Origin: UBA12481 sp942493265
Lineage (GTDB): Bacteria > Bacteroidota > Bacteroidia > Bacteroidales > UBA12481
Length of the DNA: 64,000 nucleotides
Reading direction: 5' to 3'
NCBI GenBank assembly: GCA_942493265.1
Contig: OW818688.1
Coordinates: 3,286,001 to 3,350,000 of the forward strand
This document shows positions 61,441-64,000 of this stretch, piece after piece. The stretch's first letter is position 1; each line of letters begins with the position of its first letter. A program made the position numbers and the translations under genes. The notes under the pieces were generated by a model. That model saw nothing but the letters and a program-made list of their open reading frames with translations. It did no database searches and was not told where the DNA came from.

Positions 61441-62433
61441 CTACCAATCCGGATTGTTCACGAAATCGAGCTTTTTAGTATACCGTCCCCGAACCAGTGA
61501 ATCCTGCGACCTTCCTGAGAGTATCAGTCCCGGATAGGGTACGGAATATTTGGTTCCGGCTACACCAATGGCTCCGGTAACATTTCCGTTGGGATTTACC
61601 TTGTCGTCAATTTCAAGATTGAACCAGTTGAGATATCTCGCCAGAGTAGTGTCCGCAGCTGTTATCAGCAGTTCCAGTCCGACTGGTTTCCGGTAATCGA
61701 CTGCAGGATTCAGCGCAATGCTGGTACCCAGATGAGCAAAAAATGAATCGGAATAGAACCGGTAATTGAAATAGTCTTTTTCAGATTCAAGGTCAGATGG
61801 CTTGATCTGCCTGGTAAAAGTGGCGATATGGGATTGCATGGTGCCCGTTTTCATCCATTCTTCATAGGTCAGGCTCAGGCTGATCTCATACAGGCCTGCT
61901 GCAGGATCTGCATACCAGGAAAACAGCATGGGATCTTCATACAGATAAAATCTTTTGAATCCAGCTTTTGGGGTAATGACCCTGAAAGTGTTGATAAATG
62001 AAAATAGTGCGGTAAGGGTGTCTTTTTCTGAGGGTAGAATTACCGTCAGGCGGTAATCTCCCGGATTTAATTTCTGCCTGAGTTCAAAAACTTCGTTCGG
62101 GAGTTCCGGAAAGGATCCGGGAAGCCGTGGAATATCAGTGACCAGGCTAAACTGGACATGGCCGTTGCCATTGATGTCGGCTACAAAGACTTTCGCATCG
62201 GGGTAAAAAATCTGATCATGGTTCTTCGCGAGCGTATAGGGATCCGATTCCCCCACGAATGTTTTTGATACTTTAACGTAATGAACCGACTGGTTAACAT
62301 CAAATACGGCATACACAACCGGAACCGGGCTGCCCGGCTCAATTACCTGAATATCCTCGCTGCACCCGCTGATAGTCAAAACTATCAGACAGAAGAACAG
62401 GCACGTAATTATTGTGTTATTGTTGAACCTCAT
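61441..62433 (-). CDS. lipoprotein, DUF4249-like, paralogue of the one at 23110
   Basis: The start at 62433 gives 330 residues with a lipobox at Cys24 (ISGC); the 30-codon longer frame shows no signal-peptide function. It shares PVVYAVFDVNQSVHYVKV and KTF near residue 38 and the C-terminal GRYTKKLDFVN with the lipoprotein at 23110, so the two are paralogues about 38 kb apart. Similarity to DUF4249 is suspected only. It is the first gene of an operon with the MFS transporter and GH130 enzyme and is divergent from the isoprenoid-like gene. Role unknown; it could bind the sugar or another surface partner. Confidence 0.75.
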   Translation of the reverse strand: MRFNNNTIITCLFFCLIVLTISGCSEDIQVIEPGSPVPVVYAVFDVNQSVHYVKVSKTFVGESDPYTLAKNHDQIFYPDAKVFVADINGNGHVQFSLVTDIPRLPGSFPELPNEVFELRQKLNPGDYRLTVILPSEKDTLTALFSFINTFRVITPKAGFKRFYLYEDPMLFSWYADPAAGLYEISLSLTYEEWMKTGTMQSHIATFTRQIKPSDLESEKDYFNYRFYSDSFFAHLGTSIALNPAVDYRKPVGLELLITAADTTLARYLNWFNLEIDDKVNPNGNVTGAIGVAGTKYSVPYPGLILSGRSQDSLVRGRYTKKLDFVNNPDW

Positions 62434-62521
62434 GATCTTTTCAGCTGCGAAGATAATTGGATTCGAATTGCTTCTGATTTTCTTCTTCGAATGGTTTTTA
62501 TAATTTTCAGAAATTTTTTTC

Positions 62522-63928
62522 ATGACTGACGCGCAAAGGAAACCTGATCTATACTACGAAGCCCTGGCTGACTACCGGCAGTTCACCTTAAAAGCGGAGA
62601 GCTATCTCCTTGAAAATTTTCAGGACCCCGTCGAAATAAAAAATAGTGAAAGGCTTATGATCAGGGCATTGCGGGCTGAATACCGGCGATTGCTCGTGCT
62701 AAAAATTTTCCGTACGGATGTGGAACGTGAAACCCTGAAGCTGATCCGGTTTTTCTTCATCAGGGAAAGGCGGCAGGATGTAAAACTCCGGAATTACAGC
62801 AGCTACCTCCTGGGTTTTATGCAAAAAAACCGGAAAAAAATGATCAAACCCTGGAATCCGGGATCTGATCTCACTTTTGATGAGGTAATCAGGGAAATGG
62901 TTAGCCGGATCGCTACCCCATGGGATGATGTGAATCCGGTTCTGAACGAATGGATCCCCAAAAAGATGCGCGAGGCTGCCGGGGTTATTCCCTCAGATAT
63001 TCTGGCCAAAGGTGGTATCGGAAAAATCTTTCGTGTTATTGCAGGGGTGTTCCTGTATACCCTGACAGATCTTAACTCGGATACACCAGTGGAAGAGGCT
63101 AAGCACCGGCTTGAAATTGCACTGAAAAGCGGATACTTTTTTGGTCTTCTTCATCCGTTGGTCGACGACATACTGGACTCGGCAAATCATCTTACCCCAG
63201 CCGGCAAACGTGAGGTTTTAAGGTTGATGGACCATTGGATAGGTGGCGATTTTGACATGCCCGACAGTCTCAGTGAGCACAAAACGGTTGCTGCCATAAA
63301 AAGGGCACTTCAGGAATTGTATTCACTTTTCCCCCCGGATAAGCTTAAGGAATTAGTAAAATATAGCTATTGTCTCCATTTTGCACAGATGGAGGACATG
63401 CAAAAGGAAACGGGGACTGAAATCTCTTTACCAGGAATTTATGTTCCTGTTTTACTGAAAGCGGCGTTCACCCGTTTTATAAGTTGCTGGTTTTCAGGTA
63501 CAGATTTGTCACCCAAGCTGACCAATGATGTGTTGGAAACCGGATTGGTTTTTCAATTGATGGATGATTTCCGTGACCTGCTACCTGATCTCAGGGAGGG
63601 CTGTTTTACCCCTTTTACCCATTTTGTCAATGCACCCCATGAGGAGCAATCGAACCCATGGCTGATCTACCTTAGGGCGGTCGATCTATTTATAAAAAAG
63701 AGCCCTGATCATACCGTATCCCGCAAGGCGTTGATCCGCAGAGTAGCCATCTCCATACAGAATTGTTCGGCAGATGAGGATCCCGGTCAGAGTTTACCGT
63801 ACCTGAAGCAGATATTTTCTTCTTCACCCGGGAGCTTCCGTTACGTGAAAAAAATATTGAAGCTCCGCCCAAAAATGGTTGATCCCGACAAATCCCTGTT
63901 TGAACCGGTTGATTGGTATTTTAAATGA
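62522..63928 (+). CDS. class 1 isoprenoid biosynthesis-like protein
   Basis: The 468-residue protein has two Asp-rich motifs of trans-prenyltransferases: HPLVDDILDSAN (DDILD, residues 215-219) and FQLMDDFRDLLPDLREG (DDFRD, residues 348-352). Their 133-residue spacing is near that of polyprenyl diphosphate synthases, and DLREG with a following Pro resembles the segment after the second motif. There is no signal peptide. About 150 N-terminal residues, rich in Arg and helix formers, precede the core and are not typical of FPP or GGPP synthases. Metal-dependent binding of a prenyl diphosphate is inferred; the reaction is unknown. The gene is divergent from the lipoprotein/GH130 operon. Confidence 0.78.
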   Translation: MTDAQRKPDLYYEALADYRQFTLKAESYLLENFQDPVEIKNSERLMIRALRAEYRRLLVLKIFRTDVERETLKLIRFFFIRERRQDVKLRNYSSYLLGFMQKNRKKMIKPWNPGSDLTFDEVIREMVSRIATPWDDVNPVLNEWIPKKMREAAGVIPSDILAKGGIGKIFRVIAGVFLYTLTDLNSDTPVEEAKHRLEIALKSGYFFGLLHPLVDDILDSANHLTPAGKREVLRLMDHWIGGDFDMPDSLSEHKTVAAIKRALQELYSLFPPDKLKELVKYSYCLHFAQMEDMQKETGTEISLPGIYVPVLLKAAFTRFISCWFSGTDLSPKLTNDVLETGLVFQLMDDFRDLLPDLREGCFTPFTHFVNAPHEEQSNPWLIYLRAVDLFIKKSPDHTVSRKALIRRVAISIQNCSADEDPGQSLPYLKQIFSSSPGSFRYVKKILKLRPKMVDPDKSLFEPVDWYFK

Positions 63929-63949
63929 TGCCATTCTGTTTCTGTTTCC

Positions 63950-63957
63950 TATTTTTG
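63950..63957 (+). promoter_or_regulatory. candidate -7 element for the last gene
   Basis: TATTTTTG matches TAnnTTTG and lies 18 bases before the ATG at 63976. No -33 element is clear upstream. Confidence 0.4.
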
Positions 63958-63975
63958 TGGCGTTAAATTTTTGAT

Positions 63976-64000
63976 ATGACTAAAAGACCCCTGATACTGG
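63976..64000 (+). CDS. start of a gene cut by the window end
   Basis: An ATG at 63976 opens a frame reading MTKRPLIL to the window edge, preceded by a promoter-like TATTTTTG. A basic start followed by hydrophobic residues fits many enzyme families (for example a nucleotide-binding first strand), so no function is assigned. Confidence 0.45.

Noticed and set aside
1..64000. CRISPR arrays, IS elements, prophage or rRNA
   Set aside because: No regularly spaced repeats, transposase motifs, phage structural genes or rRNA sequence were seen on either strand.

Overview
The window comes from a member of the phylum Bacteroidota, most likely an environmental Bacteroidales-type lineage. The evidence is a type IX secretion/gliding locus (porU, porV, gldJ), TonB-dependent receptors with carboxypeptidase-regulatory N-terminal domains, FecI/FecR regulators, many short lipoproteins with a Cys lipobox near residue 20, weak Shine-Dalgarno sites, and several matches to the Bacteroidota -7 promoter element TAnnTTTG. 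Coding density is high and there is one tRNA. I saw no IS element, prophage, CRISPR array or rRNA.

Layout. 1-2.3 kb: 3' part of urocanate hydratase and a small lipoprotein. 2.3-11 kb: ispF, porV and porU on the minus strand, divergent from gldJ and murF. 10.9-19.2 kb: a tight minus-strand run (phoH, mtaB, inositol monophosphatase, FecI-type sigma factor, short FecR, GWxTD protein, lipid A-type acyltransferase, glycosyltransferase) with 4-base ATGA overlaps at its end. 19.2-23.1 kb: folC, an FtsX-type ABC permease, and tRNA-Val with a clear promoter and terminator. 23.1-30.5 kb: surface lipoproteins, a PRC-barrel protein with a 36-residue membrane protein upstream, and two toroid-type glycoside hydrolases in tandem. 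30.8-40.3 kb: a long minus-strand series made of a beta-helix lipoprotein, a TonB receptor, a MORN-repeat protein, a free-standing regulatory-like domain, an alpha/beta hydrolase, a LytS/LytTR two-component pair and a Crp-family regulator. 40.4-42.5 kb: a thioredoxin operon divergent from the Crp gene. 42.5-53 kb: a six-gene copper/silver export operon (HYC_CC_PP protein, CopA-type ATPase, CusA, CusC, CusB and an HMA protein). 53-57.7 kb: a lipoprotein, an ECF sigma/anti-sigma/Spy-like operon, and a decayed hybrid two-component sensor. 57.8-64 kb: an unknown lipoprotein, a GH130 enzyme with its MFS transporter and a lipoprotein, then a divergent gene for a class 1 isoprenoid-synthase-like protein.

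How the genes work together. PorU and PorV belong to the T9SS attachment/sortase complex and GldJ to the gliding/secretion motor ring. The copper block would move Cu(I)/Ag(I) out of the cytoplasm (P-type ATPase) and out of the periplasm (CusCBA), with metal-binding accessory domains on several components. The thioredoxin block pairs a reductase with a membrane-anchored thioredoxin and a thioredoxin-like protein whose active site is altered. GH130 plus MFS suggests uptake and phosphorolysis of a mannoside-type sugar.

The strongest leads are: the class 1 isoprenoid-like protein with two DDxxD motifs 133 residues apart (62522-63928); the multiply broken sensor-regulator gene (55835-57634); the FecI/FecR pair without a TonB receptor inside an envelope operon; and the thioredoxin-like protein lacking the usual CxxC. 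All calls are from reading the sequence; no database search was run.
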